Positions 23,788 to 33,181 of a stretch of 64,000 nt of DNA are shown here, piece after piece. Origin of the DNA: Aggregatimonas sangjinii. GTDB taxonomy: Bacteria; Bacteroidota; Bacteroidia; Flavobacteriales; Flavobacteriaceae. The notes beneath the pieces are model-generated. The model searched no databases. It was not told where the DNA came from and was given only the letters and a program-made list of their open reading frames with translations. The translations under genes and the position numbers were made by a program. Position 1 is the first letter of the stretch. Every line of letters begins with the position of its first letter. The DNA lies in NCBI RefSeq assembly GCF_005943945.1, contig NZ_CP040710.1:4013501-4077500 (forward strand), in the 5' to 3' direction.

Positions 23788-24295
23788 CTGTAGGAAAAAA
23801 ATGAATCCGATAGTTTAGAGGCGGTTGCAGTGAATTAATATCACGATAGTTTAGTGAAACGATTCACCGAACAATAAATTCCTTTGAGCGAAGGTAAAAG
23901 AACCGATTCGTTGCCTAAAATTGTGGGAAAAGATACCGTTAAAAATCTTGGGGAATATGTTTCATTCCAACACCCCATCGTGAAGAATTTGAGTTCCGCG
24001 CTGCCATCCATTTAACCGAAATGCATATTTCGCATTGCAAGCTGCTTTAAAATTGATGATAGCGGAAAGCATATTAGTCAAAAGAACTTTTTTTGACTCT
24101 AGGACATTACTAATCAAGGCTGGCGTTAAGAAGACCATCGCACTACATTTACTTTATAAAAAGTAACCTGGTAGCAATTTTTTGCATCGCACAGGCAATT
24201 AATCGTGCTTGAAATCCAATAATTTTGGGGAATTCGATAGCTAAAAAACATTTTGGTTCTTAAGGTGTCGATTTTAGCTCAAATAATTCTGTGGC
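23788..24295. other. About 500 bases without a gene
   Basis: No ORF above 40 codons with coding character, no RNA fold and no clear TAnnTTTG promoter were recognised. The stretch has scattered stops in all frames and may be decayed coding DNA plus the leader of the AraC-type gene. Confidence 0.45.
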
Positions 24296-26344
24296 GTGAA
24301 ATTGTTCAAATATCATAAGAAGTTGATAGGCAATGGCATGAGGCTCAAAATAGTCCTGAGTACTCCTAAATTTATGTTGCATTTTAGTACATTTGAGCGT
24401 AATCAGGAATTAATTCCGTTTGATCAACCAAGGGTTATTTTGCAAAAAAACAATTCTAATAAAAGTGATAAAAATCCGCTGATTGCTAAGCTGGAAACCT
24501 TTGTAAATGCCAACCTGCACAACGAACAATTCGGTGTAGAGCAATTGGCGGAGATGATGGGTATGAGCCGTTCGCACCTGCACCGTAAGCTTCAAAAAAT
24601 CAAAGGGAAGTCTATCAGTAGGTTTATTCGGGAGTATCGTTTGAGAGTCGCGCGAGAAATGCTCATCGAAAAAGAGATGACCGCTGCCGAGGTTTCCCAT
24701 GCGGTGGGTTTCGGTAGTCCGTCGTATTTCAATAAATGCTTTACAGAGTATTTCGGGTACTCCCCCGGTAAGGCAAGATTAAAGGTTGGCCAAGAAATTT
24801 CTCGGAATACTAAATCAAAATCTTCTAAAAATAAAATATTCTTGTGGTTAAGCAGTGTAGCTGCCATAGCCCTAGTTGCATTCTTGATTTTCTATCAGAA
24901 TAAAAAAGAAGTCGTAGTTGCGGAAACTGCCCCCAAGGAAATATCGATTACCGTACTTCCTTTCAAAAATCTGAGTTCAGATGAGGAGAATCAATATTTA
25001 GCGGATGGTATGGTTGATGCGATAAGCAGGAACTTGTCTAACATCGAATCTTTGAATATCATTAATTCCTCTGCCATCGGTCCTTTAAAATCGGTAAAAG
25101 AAATTCGAGAGACTCTTAATATATCAACCGTCTTACAGGGTAGTATTCAAAGACAAGATAGTATTATTAGAGTTGAAGTAAAATTATTGGACACGTCGGA
25201 TGAATCGCAAATTTGGGCTGAGCACTATGATCGTAAACTGATTGACATTTTAAAAATCAATAGTGATATTGCCCAAAATGTGGCCAAGGCCTTGAATACT
25301 ACTATAACTTCAGAGGAAAAATCGATTATCGAAAATCGGAGCTTGTATAATCCAATTGCTTATGATTATTCAATGCAGGGCCTATACCATTTTGAGCAAC
25401 TGACACCTGAAGGTCAGGTTCAAGCATTGCGATTTTTCGAAAAGGCACTGGAAATTGATTCTACCTTGGCACCGGCATATCATGGTATTGCAGGTATCTA
25501 TCTATGGAAAGCTTCATCATTTGGTTCTGAAATGGAAGCGTATGAAGCAGTGGAAAAAGCAAGATTTTACATCAAAAAGACTCGGCAATATGACGCAAAT
25601 ATGTTGGAATCATTAGGACAGGAGGCTTACATAAGCCTGTATATTGATTGGGATTTTGAAAAAGCTGAAAGGTTGTTTTTGTCCTGTATTGACAAAAGTA
25701 TACCAATATACCATGCTATTTATATTAACTTACTAATGCATGAGAATAGACACAAAGAAGCGTATGAGCATAGCATCGAATTTACGGTAAAACACCCATT
25801 TTATCATAATTCCGCGGTATCTGTTATTTCTTTTTTCACTGGCGATTACGAAAGGGGTAAGGAGTTTATTGAAAGTAGGGCAAATACTAGCACTATTAGT
25901 TTGTTCAACTTGGGCACGTTTGGTTTTTTTTATTTAAACTATGGGGAATACGATAAAGCCATTTCCTGGTTCGAAAAGGAGGAGAAAATTTACGGTGTTC
26001 GATTGCCTCGAACGATTAGTTTGATGGGCGCGGCTTACGCCAGAAAGGGTAACACTCAAAAGGCGTTGGAACTACAAGGTGAATTAAAAGAACTAAAATC
26101 AAAAACCAATGGTGGAGCTCCTGCATTCGGAATTGCTATTATCTATTCCGCATTAGGCAAGAAGCAAGAAGCGCTAAAATGGTTAAAAATATCTGTAGAG
26201 AATAGGGAGTCAGAGGTGCTACGGCTCGTCAGCGATCCTCAATTATACTCTTTGCATGGCATGCCCGAATTCGATGCCCTCGTAAAACAGGTCGGGTTTC
26301 GGGAGCGTGCGTACCCTGTGGAGCTGCCTGCCCACTTTCAATAA
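24296..26344 (+). CDS. Membrane-bound AraC-type regulator with TolB-like and TPR parts
   Basis: A 682-residue fusion. Residues about 60-165 form an AraC/XylS double helix-turn-helix (VEQLAEMMGMSRSHLHRKLQKI, TAAEVSHAVGFGSPSYFNKCFTEYFGYSPGKARLK). One membrane helix follows (IFLWLSSVAAIALVAFLIFY). Next comes a TolB/FlgO-like domain (ISITVLPFKNLSSDEENQYLADGMVDAI, STVLQGSIQRQDSIIRVEVKLLD) and then TPRs to about residue 665. The layout implies a sensor with its DNA-binding part in the cytosol and its sensing part outside. The start is uncertain: GTG 24296 is given, but ATG 24338 or 24374 are equally possible. It probably controls the surface-protein cluster downstream. Confidence 0.88.
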   Translation: MKLFKYHKKLIGNGMRLKIVLSTPKFMLHFSTFERNQELIPFDQPRVILQKNNSNKSDKNPLIAKLETFVNANLHNEQFGVEQLAEMMGMSRSHLHRKLQKIKGKSISRFIREYRLRVAREMLIEKEMTAAEVSHAVGFGSPSYFNKCFTEYFGYSPGKARLKVGQEISRNTKSKSSKNKIFLWLSSVAAIALVAFLIFYQNKKEVVVAETAPKEISITVLPFKNLSSDEENQYLADGMVDAISRNLSNIESLNIINSSAIGPLKSVKEIRETLNISTVLQGSIQRQDSIIRVEVKLLDTSDESQIWAEHYDRKLIDILKINSDIAQNVAKALNTTITSEEKSIIENRSLYNPIAYDYSMQGLYHFEQLTPEGQVQALRFFEKALEIDSTLAPAYHGIAGIYLWKASSFGSEMEAYEAVEKARFYIKKTRQYDANMLESLGQEAYISLYIDWDFEKAERLFLSCIDKSIPIYHAIYINLLMHENRHKEAYEHSIEFTVKHPFYHNSAVSVISFFTGDYERGKEFIESRANTSTISLFNLGTFGFFYLNYGEYDKAISWFEKEEKIYGVRLPRTISLMGAAYARKGNTQKALELQGELKELKSKTNGGAPAFGIAIIYSALGKKQEALKWLKISVENRESEVLRLVSDPQLYSLHGMPEFDALVKQVGFRERAYPVELPAHFQ

Positions 26345-26493
26345 GCTCTATTTTCAAACTCAAATACACAGTTGCTTTATCCTTAAGCAAATCTGCTTAC
26401 TGCCACTGCCCACTGCTAAATATTCAAGGCATATATTTTCAATAAGCACTTCGATTTATAATAGTGTACAAGTATCCCTTTTCCCTTCTGCCG
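26345..26493. other. Spacer after the AraC-type gene
   Basis: A low-complexity stretch with CTGCCACTGCCCACTGC-like sequence, of the kind also seen between feoA and the SCO gene. No gene seen. Confidence 0.4.
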
Positions 26494-26567
26494 CAACATA
26501 ATTACCAGAATCTACAACATAAGTACAAGACTTGTAAAAAAGCTTACAGGCTTTCGCAACATAAGTG
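26494..26567 (+). promoter_or_regulatory. Three CAACATAA direct repeats in 21-base register
   Basis: CAACATAA occurs at 26494-26501, 26515-26522 and 26557-26564, spaced 21 and 42 bases, i.e. whole helical turns. The last two extend to CAACATAAGT. The final copy ends a few bases before the -33 box of the following promoter. AraC-family proteins typically bind 21-base-spaced direct repeats, and such a regulator is encoded immediately upstream. Confidence 0.5.
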
Positions 26568-26571
26568 TTTA

Positions 26572-26600
26572 TTGGTGTTAGTGCATTCTTGCCATCTTTG
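26572..26600 (+). promoter_or_regulatory. Promoter of the surface lipoprotein cluster
   Basis: TTG at 26572-26574, 18 bases, then CATCTTTG at 26593-26600 (one change from TAnnTTTG). The ATGs at 26629 and 26710 lie downstream; the weak -7 box suits an activator-dependent promoter. Confidence 0.45.
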
Positions 26601-26709
26601 AAAGTGTGCAATAGAAGGTAAATCCTATATGTCTTCTGGCCGTTTTTTGAAAGACGACCAAAGCACCAATCGCTCCCCCGATGAATACATCAACTTAAAA
26701 ACCACTTTT

Positions 26710-27939
26710 ATGAAGTCAAGGAAAAGACATTTTAAAAATGTATCGCCAAAAACCCTACTCTGCATTTTATTCGTCGGGTTACTTTTTACAAACTGTGAAA
26801 AAGATGAATTGGTCAATGAAGAGGCCGAGGAAGTAACAACTACCGCACTTAAATGGCGCAACAAGAATAAAATTAAAATCTGCCATACTGGTAGATATGG
26901 GCATTGCCGTATTATCAAAATTCCCAAATGGGCATGGCGATGGCACAAAAAACATGGTGATGTTCGCTTAGACGATCAAGATGGAGACGGCTTCGTGCCA
27001 GATAATGCCTGTGGCTATGGGCAAATGGGCGATTGTGATGATAAGGATCCGAATGTAAACCCGGATATACCCGGTTCTTGTGGCGATGCCGTCGATAGTG
27101 ATAGTGATGGTATTGCTGACAGTGAAGATGAATGTCCTGAAGTAGCAGGTCTCACCTCATTGAATGGTTGCCCTGATGCCGATGGTGACGGTATTGCGGA
27201 CAAGGATGATGAATGCCCTAATGAAGCGGGGCCACCTGATAATGATGGATGTCCGTACCCTGACTCAGATGGTGATGGAGTTCTAGATAAGGATGACGAG
27301 TGCCCTGATGAAGCTGGAACGGCTGATAATAATGGGTGCCCAATCATAGAATTGAGTGATTATGAAGTGTTACGACTCGTATATGAAATGAACCCTGGAA
27401 ACTCTCTTGGATGGGATTTGTCAAATACCAGTATGGATGACTGGGAAGGAGTTCTTTTAGATTCAAAAGGAGATGTAGTTGATGTTCGGTTCTTAAATGG
27501 TACGGGTATAAATATACTTCCACCCGAAATAGGAATGCTTAAGAACATTCAGGTTCTGATATGCGTCTGTGAAGACTTGAAAGTAATACCGTCCGAAATT
27601 GGACAGCTGGAAAAACTTCTCGCATTTAGTGTTACTGAATCAAAAATAGAAGGGTTACCAGCTTCATTAAATCTGCTAACTCAGCTCAACGTCCTTTCCA
27701 TTTTCAACAACAACCAATTTGTCAGATTGCCTGCGGGCATCGGGAATCTAACAAATCTTGAAGCACTTAACCTGTCCGGTAACAGTCTTACTGAAATTCC
27801 AGCAGAACTGGCCAACTTAACTCAACTGGAAATACTTTCCCTTGAAAATAACCCAGTGACTCATATTCCCCAAGCCGTCTGCGATTTGGCCGATGCCGAT
27901 ACCGAGGTAAGACTTGATGCGGATGATGTATGCCAATAA
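26710..27939 (+). CDS. Lipoprotein with thrombospondin-3 calcium repeats and LRRs
   Basis: The start at 26710 gives a proper lipoprotein signal (..FVGLLFTNC); an in-frame ATG at 26629 adds 27 hydrophilic residues and is less likely. The mature part (410 residues including signal) has a basic Cys/His/Trp-rich segment (ICHTGRYGHCRIIKIPKWAWRWHKKHGD), then four Asp-rich thrombospondin type 3 repeats (DSDSDGIADSEDECP, DADGDGIADKDDECP, DSDGDGVLDKDDECP) and about five leucine-rich repeats (LPAGIGNLTNLEALNLSGNSLTEIP). Probably a calcium-stabilised surface adhesin or recognition protein. It is the first gene of the cluster. Confidence 0.88.
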   Translation: MKSRKRHFKNVSPKTLLCILFVGLLFTNCEKDELVNEEAEEVTTTALKWRNKNKIKICHTGRYGHCRIIKIPKWAWRWHKKHGDVRLDDQDGDGFVPDNACGYGQMGDCDDKDPNVNPDIPGSCGDAVDSDSDGIADSEDECPEVAGLTSLNGCPDADGDGIADKDDECPNEAGPPDNDGCPYPDSDGDGVLDKDDECPDEAGTADNNGCPIIELSDYEVLRLVYEMNPGNSLGWDLSNTSMDDWEGVLLDSKGDVVDVRFLNGTGINILPPEIGMLKNIQVLICVCEDLKVIPSEIGQLEKLLAFSVTESKIEGLPASLNLLTQLNVLSIFNNNQFVRLPAGIGNLTNLEALNLSGNSLTEIPAELANLTQLEILSLENNPVTHIPQAVCDLADADTEVRLDADDVCQ

Positions 27940-27968
27940 AACTCATTTATTAATTCTAAAATAAAAAC

Positions 27969-28556
27969 ATGAAACATTCAATTTTAAAATTTAAGTATGT
28001 AATAGTTCTGTTCAGTCTATTGACAATTACGGGTTGCACGCAGCAAGGTGACGTTGGCCCGATTGGCCCACAAGGCGAACAAGGGGCGCAGGGAGAACCT
28101 GGGCAGGATGGGACCGATGGTCAAGATGGTGAAGATGGGAATGCAAATCTCATTGTCTCTGACTGGATTCCCAATGGTCACAGTTCGAGCCAGCAATCTA
28201 GTTTTAGTCAATTTGAAGTTGAAGAAGAAAGGTTGACAGCTGAAGTTCTGTCTTCAGCACTGGTAATGGCCTATGTCGATACAGGAGGATTTGGAATATA
28301 TCCCCTACCTGACGTTGCCTTCAATATCGTAAATACGTACAGCCTCTCAGAAGGCAAAATAACCTTTCAGGCCTATACCGTTGATAATTCCGATGCTAAT
28401 TTCTCTTTTTTAGGACCGTTCAGATATGTCGTCATCGCATCAAATACTACAACAGGAAAATATTTAAGAGAGGCGGTACTAAATGATTTAAAAGAGGAAG
28501 GTGTTGACATCAACAACTACCAACAAGTGGCCGACTATTTTAACTTGAAAGATTAA
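27969..28556 (+). CDS. Collagen-like lipoprotein, copy 1
   Basis: A 195-residue protein with lipobox (LTITGC) and a short collagen-like stalk of about ten Gly-X-Y triplets (GPIGPQGEQG.. to ..GQDGEDGN) right after the lipid site. The globular head (about residues 60-165) is of unknown fold. The C-terminal segment VDINNYQQVADYFNLKD is nearly the same as in copy 2. It lies 29 bases after the LRR lipoprotein gene. Likely surface-exposed on the outer membrane; ligand unknown. Confidence 0.85.
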   Translation: MKHSILKFKYVIVLFSLLTITGCTQQGDVGPIGPQGEQGAQGEPGQDGTDGQDGEDGNANLIVSDWIPNGHSSSQQSSFSQFEVEEERLTAEVLSSALVMAYVDTGGFGIYPLPDVAFNIVNTYSLSEGKITFQAYTVDNSDANFSFLGPFRYVVIASNTTTGKYLREAVLNDLKEEGVDINNYQQVADYFNLKD

Positions 28557-28585
28557 AATAAACAAAAATTTCAACAAAACAGATT

Positions 28586-29203
28586 ATGAAAAATTCAATT
28601 TTGAGAACAAAGTATTTCATTATGCTGCTAAGTGTTTTGGCGATTGGCGCCTGCACTCAAGACAGCGAAATAGGCCCGATTGGGCCACAAGGCCCACAAG
28701 GAGAACAAGGGTCTCAGGGAGAACCCGGGCAGGATGGGGCCGATGGTCAAGATGGTGAAGATGGGAATGCAAATGTGCAAACGTTTTTAGTTGACTTATC
28801 AACATTAGATCAGGTCTCATTTGTGTCCATTCCAATAGAAGGGCTCACACAAGAGGTACTGGATAGAGATATTGTTTTGGCTTATGTGAGTTATTTCCCT
28901 AATTCAACTAAGTTTTGGGCTGGATTGCCTGTATTAGGAAATGATACTTCTGTCGGTTTAAATTTTAATATAGCATTTTCTATAAGTACTCAGGCGGCAG
29001 AGTTGGATTTCATTGATTTACAAACTGGAGACCAATACGATATAACTCTAGGCGAATTACAAGAATTTAAATTGGCAGTTATTGAGGTCCTGTCCACTTC
29101 TGGAAAATCCTCAAAAGCATCCATTCTTCAAGAATTGAAAAATGCGGGAGTTGATGTCAACGATTACCAACAAGTAGCGAACTATTTTGGTTTGGAAGAT
29201 TAA
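28586..29203 (+). CDS. Collagen-like lipoprotein, copy 2
   Basis: A 205-residue paralogue of the preceding product, 29 bases downstream. Signal peptide ends in AIGAC; the stalk has one extra triplet (GPQ) compared with copy 1. Stalk DNA is almost identical between the copies, the head sequences differ strongly, and the tail (VDVNDYQQVANYFGLED) is again conserved. This is a tandem duplication with divergent heads. Function unknown. Confidence 0.85.
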   Translation: MKNSILRTKYFIMLLSVLAIGACTQDSEIGPIGPQGPQGEQGSQGEPGQDGADGQDGEDGNANVQTFLVDLSTLDQVSFVSIPIEGLTQEVLDRDIVLAYVSYFPNSTKFWAGLPVLGNDTSVGLNFNIAFSISTQAAELDFIDLQTGDQYDITLGELQEFKLAVIEVLSTSGKSSKASILQELKNAGVDVNDYQQVANYFGLED

Positions 29204-29287
29204 GCGCGCAGCTAATGAATCCTCTCCGTTCATATTCTCTATAAACAGCAAACCTATTTACTAAACAATACTTTTAAAAATTACGTC

Positions 29288-30349
29288 ATGAAGAATATTC
29301 TTTACATTCTACTTACAATATGCGCCACATTCACAAGTAAGGCGCAAACTTTAATAGACATGCCCAATTTAGGCCCATTTTGTCCCACGACTAAAGATGG
29401 TCATTTGATTGAAAGCGATCGCGAATTTGGCAGCGGTTCAGGGGTAAACAATTCTGTTTTGTTAGAATTTAATAAAACCGCCGATGATATAATTATGGTT
29501 ACAGTTTCGTTGGATATGAGGGAAGTTCGATATCAAGGAGATAAATCTAAGAGGACGAAGGTGTATGCAGAATGGACCCAACAGTTTTTTAAGGCTTCAC
29601 AAGGAGAGATCATTGAAGAAATTCAAACACCCAGTGGCACATATAAATTTGGGAGTCCATTGCAAATATCAGGTTGGTCAAAAAAAGCAGGGCCGGAATT
29701 CGGTTTCTGTAACGACGGTGATACTCACGAATTTTCTAGAAATGGTATTACAGTCAATCTTATAGCCGACACAGGCGGAATTGATATTAGCGATGATGAT
29801 GACTGTAATTGCGATAGTAGAATAAATTGGATATCCTTTGAAGATAGTTGGAAAATAAAAGTAGGCAAAAAAAGAGATGTAGAATACGCATGTAAACTTA
29901 CCAATCTGCGTTTCAATCAAGTTTTGGATGGTTCTGCCGGAACCCCTAATAGAGCCCAACTTTGGGAAAATTTGGGCAACAAAAATGATTATGTACGGGG
30001 CGCCGAAAATCAAAAATGGAACATAATAGATTATGGCGATGGGGTATTCAAAATTAAAAATCGGCATAGTGGTCTTGTCCTGGATGCTTCCGCTTCTCAA
30101 AAAGGTAAGGTTCAGTTGTGGGAGGACCTAGGAGACCGTAGCACTTATGTTGAAAATGCCAACAATCAAAAATGGAGGTTTTCGGAATACGGTGAAGGAG
30201 TGTTTCGAATAGAAAATATCCATTACGGCAATATGTACTTACATGCATCCGAGAACCGAAACGAAGGCTTGATATTAAGTACTTACAATGCTTCGGAAAC
30301 CAAAAACAACAAGTGGAGAAAAAGTTGCGAAAAAGTTGTGATACAATGA
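29288..30349 (+). CDS. Secreted ricin-type beta-trefoil protein
   Basis: A 353-residue secreted protein with signal peptide MKNILYILLTICATFTSKAQ. Residues about 20-195 are an uncharacterised beta-rich domain with an Asp/Cys-rich loop (DISDDDDCNCDSRINW). Residues about 200-345 form a ricin-B-like trefoil with the Q-x-W marks in AENQKWNIIDYGDGVFKIKN, NNQKWRFSEYGEGVFRIEN and the final NNKWRKS. The lectin-like part suggests carbohydrate binding; a catalytic activity for the first domain cannot be claimed. Confidence 0.82.
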   Translation: MKNILYILLTICATFTSKAQTLIDMPNLGPFCPTTKDGHLIESDREFGSGSGVNNSVLLEFNKTADDIIMVTVSLDMREVRYQGDKSKRTKVYAEWTQQFFKASQGEIIEEIQTPSGTYKFGSPLQISGWSKKAGPEFGFCNDGDTHEFSRNGITVNLIADTGGIDISDDDDCNCDSRINWISFEDSWKIKVGKKRDVEYACKLTNLRFNQVLDGSAGTPNRAQLWENLGNKNDYVRGAENQKWNIIDYGDGVFKIKNRHSGLVLDASASQKGKVQLWEDLGDRSTYVENANNQKWRFSEYGEGVFRIENIHYGNMYLHASENRNEGLILSTYNASETKNNKWRKSCEKVVIQ

Positions 30350-30499
30350 CATTTTGGAACTAAAACTTCCCAACTGTTAAGACTAAGAAGTTACGGCCGG
30401 GAAACGATAATAAACATGGTGGTCCATACCTGCCAACTTAGTTGAAACGCTCGCTATTAAAATAGTTACGAAACAAGACGCTAATCAAACATATATGTT

Positions 30500-31786
30500 A
30501 TGATATTTTCAAAACCGAATAAGAAAACCTACATCTCAGTTTTAACGCTACTCTTGGTCGTAATAACAAACTCCTGTAAAAACAATGACGATACTCCAAT
30601 AGTCACCGATATCCAGTTAAACGAAACAGAACTAACGATGAATGTTGGCGATGAAGTATCACTACAGGTTACTACCGACACCTATGATAATGCGATTATT
30701 TGGCGCAGTAGTAATGAAAATATTGCTACCGTAAATGACCAAGGCCTTGTAACCATAATGGCTGGAGGCACCGTTGCCATAACGGCCACGGTTGACCAAG
30801 CGCAGGCAATCTGCATCATTAATAGTAACCCGGATGTGTTTATTATTCAACGGGAAGTAGAAGATGAAATACCGGTATTTTGGAAAAATGGAGAGAAAAC
30901 GAGTATGGGCAATGAAATCGACAAAATATTGAATTCGATTTTTGTCTACAAAGAAGATGTTTATGTCACGGGCGAAGATTGGTTTTCCGATGGTAGCGGG
31001 TACTTATGGAAGAACGGGGAGGTGCAGAATCTGCCGCCCAGTAGTGGGAAAATCAATGAATTAAAATCCTTTTTTAAGGATGATGAGGGCAATGAATATA
31101 TGTGCGCTGAGATTATTACCGATAATAATGATAAAATTCCCGTCTATTGGGCGAATGGGGTAGAAAGCCTGATGGAAACAACGCCACCTTCATCAATTTT
31201 ATTTACAAATGGGAGCATAGATATTTATGGTATGTACGTAGGTAATGGGGATGTTTATATCATAGGAAATCAGCGCGTAGGCAGTGACGAAAATCTGGCT
31301 ACACTTTGGAAAAATGGTATTATACAGCCATTTACAGGTGATGTTGCCACTTTTGATTTTGGTTCTGTGCATGTTAAGGACGGTGATGTATTCGTGGCGG
31401 GATACGCACGGTTAAGCAATACGGAAACAGTTGCAAAATATTGGAAAAATGGAACACCTGTCGATTTATTCAGTGATACTAATCCGGCTTTTGCCGAAGC
31501 AATCAGTGTAGCCGATAACGGAGATGTCTATGTGGTAGGAGTGCAGTTTTTAGCTGGTCAAGCCCAGGCCGTCTATTGGAAAAATGAAGAACGAATACTA
31601 CTACATGACGGTCCAAGAGAATCATCTGCAAGCGATATTTTTATTTTCGGCGACGATATTTATATAACTGGTTATGGTCCTGAACGAAATGGGGATGCCT
31701 ATTTCGCTTATTGGAAAAACGGCACTCCCGTAACGATTCCCTCTAGGGAATTTAGAGGCGGGTCATGGTCTCTTTTTGTACGTTGA
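30500..31786 (+). CDS. Lipoprotein: BIG2 domain plus seven-repeat predicted beta-propeller
   Basis: A 428-residue lipoprotein (lipobox VITNSC). Residues about 38-112 are a bacterial Ig-like BIG2 domain (ELTMNVGDEVSLQVTT, IIWRSSNENIATVNDQGLVTIMAGGTVAITA). The rest contains seven (Y/F/L)WKNG-type repeats (FWKNGEKTSM, LWKNGEVQNL, YWANGVESLM, LWKNGIIQPF, YWKNGTPVDL, YWKNEERILL, YWKNGTPVTI), each with a DVY(V/I).G strand between them, which suggests a seven-bladed propeller. Surface-exposed role inferred. Confidence 0.82.
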   Translation: MIFSKPNKKTYISVLTLLLVVITNSCKNNDDTPIVTDIQLNETELTMNVGDEVSLQVTTDTYDNAIIWRSSNENIATVNDQGLVTIMAGGTVAITATVDQAQAICIINSNPDVFIIQREVEDEIPVFWKNGEKTSMGNEIDKILNSIFVYKEDVYVTGEDWFSDGSGYLWKNGEVQNLPPSSGKINELKSFFKDDEGNEYMCAEIITDNNDKIPVYWANGVESLMETTPPSSILFTNGSIDIYGMYVGNGDVYIIGNQRVGSDENLATLWKNGIIQPFTGDVATFDFGSVHVKDGDVFVAGYARLSNTETVAKYWKNGTPVDLFSDTNPAFAEAISVADNGDVYVVGVQFLAGQAQAVYWKNEERILLHDGPRESSASDIFIFGDDIYITGYGPERNGDAYFAYWKNGTPVTIPSREFRGGSWSLFVR

Positions 31787-31854
31787 TGTCGAAGACCCAT
31801 TGCCGATAAAAAGTAAAGCTACGATTATAGCTAAAAATCCAAAGAAGAACTATT

Positions 31855-33171
31855 ATGTTGAAAAACCCAAAAGTATGCTTAACGGCATGGTATCTTGTTT
31901 TAATAGCGGGTATCGGCTGCACAGAGAACGAATCTCCGATTATATCGGACGATGGAGAAGACATGACACCAACATCCAATACTGCTCCAGCGGCTTTCGA
32001 CCTTATCGAAGTGCCCAATGATGGGGTGGTTTTTAATATCAATGAGGTCACTTTTTCATGGGAAGCGGCCTCAGATCCAGATGGTGACTCGGTATCGTAC
32101 GATGTTTATATTGGCACGGAACCAACGGACGTATCGTTACTTTTCGGTAGGGTCACTTCCCCAGAGTATGAATTTTCAGGACGCTTTAAAATTAATAAAA
32201 CCTACTTCTGGAAAGTCATTGCCAAAGACGGTAAAGGGGGTGAAACAGAATCGACAAGCACCTTCAGTTTTATAACGAGAAATATCAATATACCTGATGA
32301 ACCCATAAGTGCCGAGGCTTCCTTTCCAATTCGATTTAAGCATACCACTACGGTTTATGATGACCGCATGTGGGTCGTTGGTGGTGCTACAAGAAATGGT
32401 GTTACCAATTCATTAATCCCATACAATGATGTTTGGTACAGTACAGACGGGATAGCATGGGAAGAAGCTACGGAAAACGCCGCTTTTTCAGCCAGAAGTG
32501 GTCATGTTGCATTGAACTATGAAGACAAACTCTGGGTAATTGGTGGTAATGATGGCGACTTAATAAATGATGTTTGGCAAAGTACCGACGGTTGGAACTG
32601 GACACAAGTTACCGCCAATGCTGATTTTCCCCCAATGGCAGGACATAAGGCGATTATATTTAACGACAAAATGTGGATTTTTTATGGAAGTGAAGTATGG
32701 ACCAGTACGGATGGTGCTACATGGACAAAAGTCAATTTAAAAGTCCCGTTTCCGGAAAGGACAAATTATAGCGTTTCCATTATGGATGAAAAGCTATGGA
32801 TCGTATGTGGTTATATAGATGTTGACTCATATAAAAGTGACGTTTGGTATTCAGAAGATGGAGAAGCCTGGATTGAGAATGGTCGAGAACCATGGTTGAG
32901 TCCAAGATTTGATACCGGAATCGTAGCTTTTGATGATACCCTGTATATTTTTGGAGGCCGTACGGGTCAGTTTCTTCAATTGTCCGACGAACTTTGGACG
33001 CTTACTAGTCGTTTTGATGATATATGGCATTCAAATCTCACTCATAATTCAACTTTTGGACCCCGAATTTGGCCCACGTACACGGTTTATAATGACAAAA
33101 TCTACATGATTGCCGGTGCCAAAAGCGATTTTGATGGCCTTGGAATGAACGATGTATGGGTATTCGATTAA
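31855..33171 (+). CDS. Kelch-like repeat lipoprotein with FN3-like domain
   Basis: A 438-residue lipoprotein (lipobox AGIGC). Residues about 45-140 are fibronectin-III/Ig-like (FSWEAASDPDGDSVSYDVYIGTEPTD). Six Kelch-type blades follow, each with a (D/N)DK(M/L)W(V/I).GG strand (DDRMWVVGG, EDKLWVIGG, NDKMWIFYG, DEKLWIVCG, DDTLYIFGG, NDKIYMIAG) and a DVW(Y/Q)STDG...W strand. A six-bladed propeller is predicted. It lies 68 bases downstream of the BIG2 gene and ends the surface cluster. Confidence 0.85.
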   Translation: MLKNPKVCLTAWYLVLIAGIGCTENESPIISDDGEDMTPTSNTAPAAFDLIEVPNDGVVFNINEVTFSWEAASDPDGDSVSYDVYIGTEPTDVSLLFGRVTSPEYEFSGRFKINKTYFWKVIAKDGKGGETESTSTFSFITRNINIPDEPISAEASFPIRFKHTTTVYDDRMWVVGGATRNGVTNSLIPYNDVWYSTDGIAWEEATENAAFSARSGHVALNYEDKLWVIGGNDGDLINDVWQSTDGWNWTQVTANADFPPMAGHKAIIFNDKMWIFYGSEVWTSTDGATWTKVNLKVPFPERTNYSVSIMDEKLWIVCGYIDVDSYKSDVWYSEDGEAWIENGREPWLSPRFDTGIVAFDDTLYIFGGRTGQFLQLSDELWTLTSRFDDIWHSNLTHNSTFGPRIWPTYTVYNDKIYMIAGAKSDFDGLGMNDVWVFD

Positions 33172-33181
33172 ATCTTGAGTT

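Noticed and set aside
24388-24395. TACATTTG as a promoter for the AraC-type gene
   Set aside because: It matches TAnnTTTG but lies inside the coding frame, has no -33 box at the right distance and no start codon closely downstream before the conserved HTH region.
29678-30100. 140-codon ORF antisense to the ricin-type gene
   Set aside because: It is a low-complexity Ile/Phe/Tyr-rich shadow of a gene with clear signal peptide and QxW motifs on the other strand.
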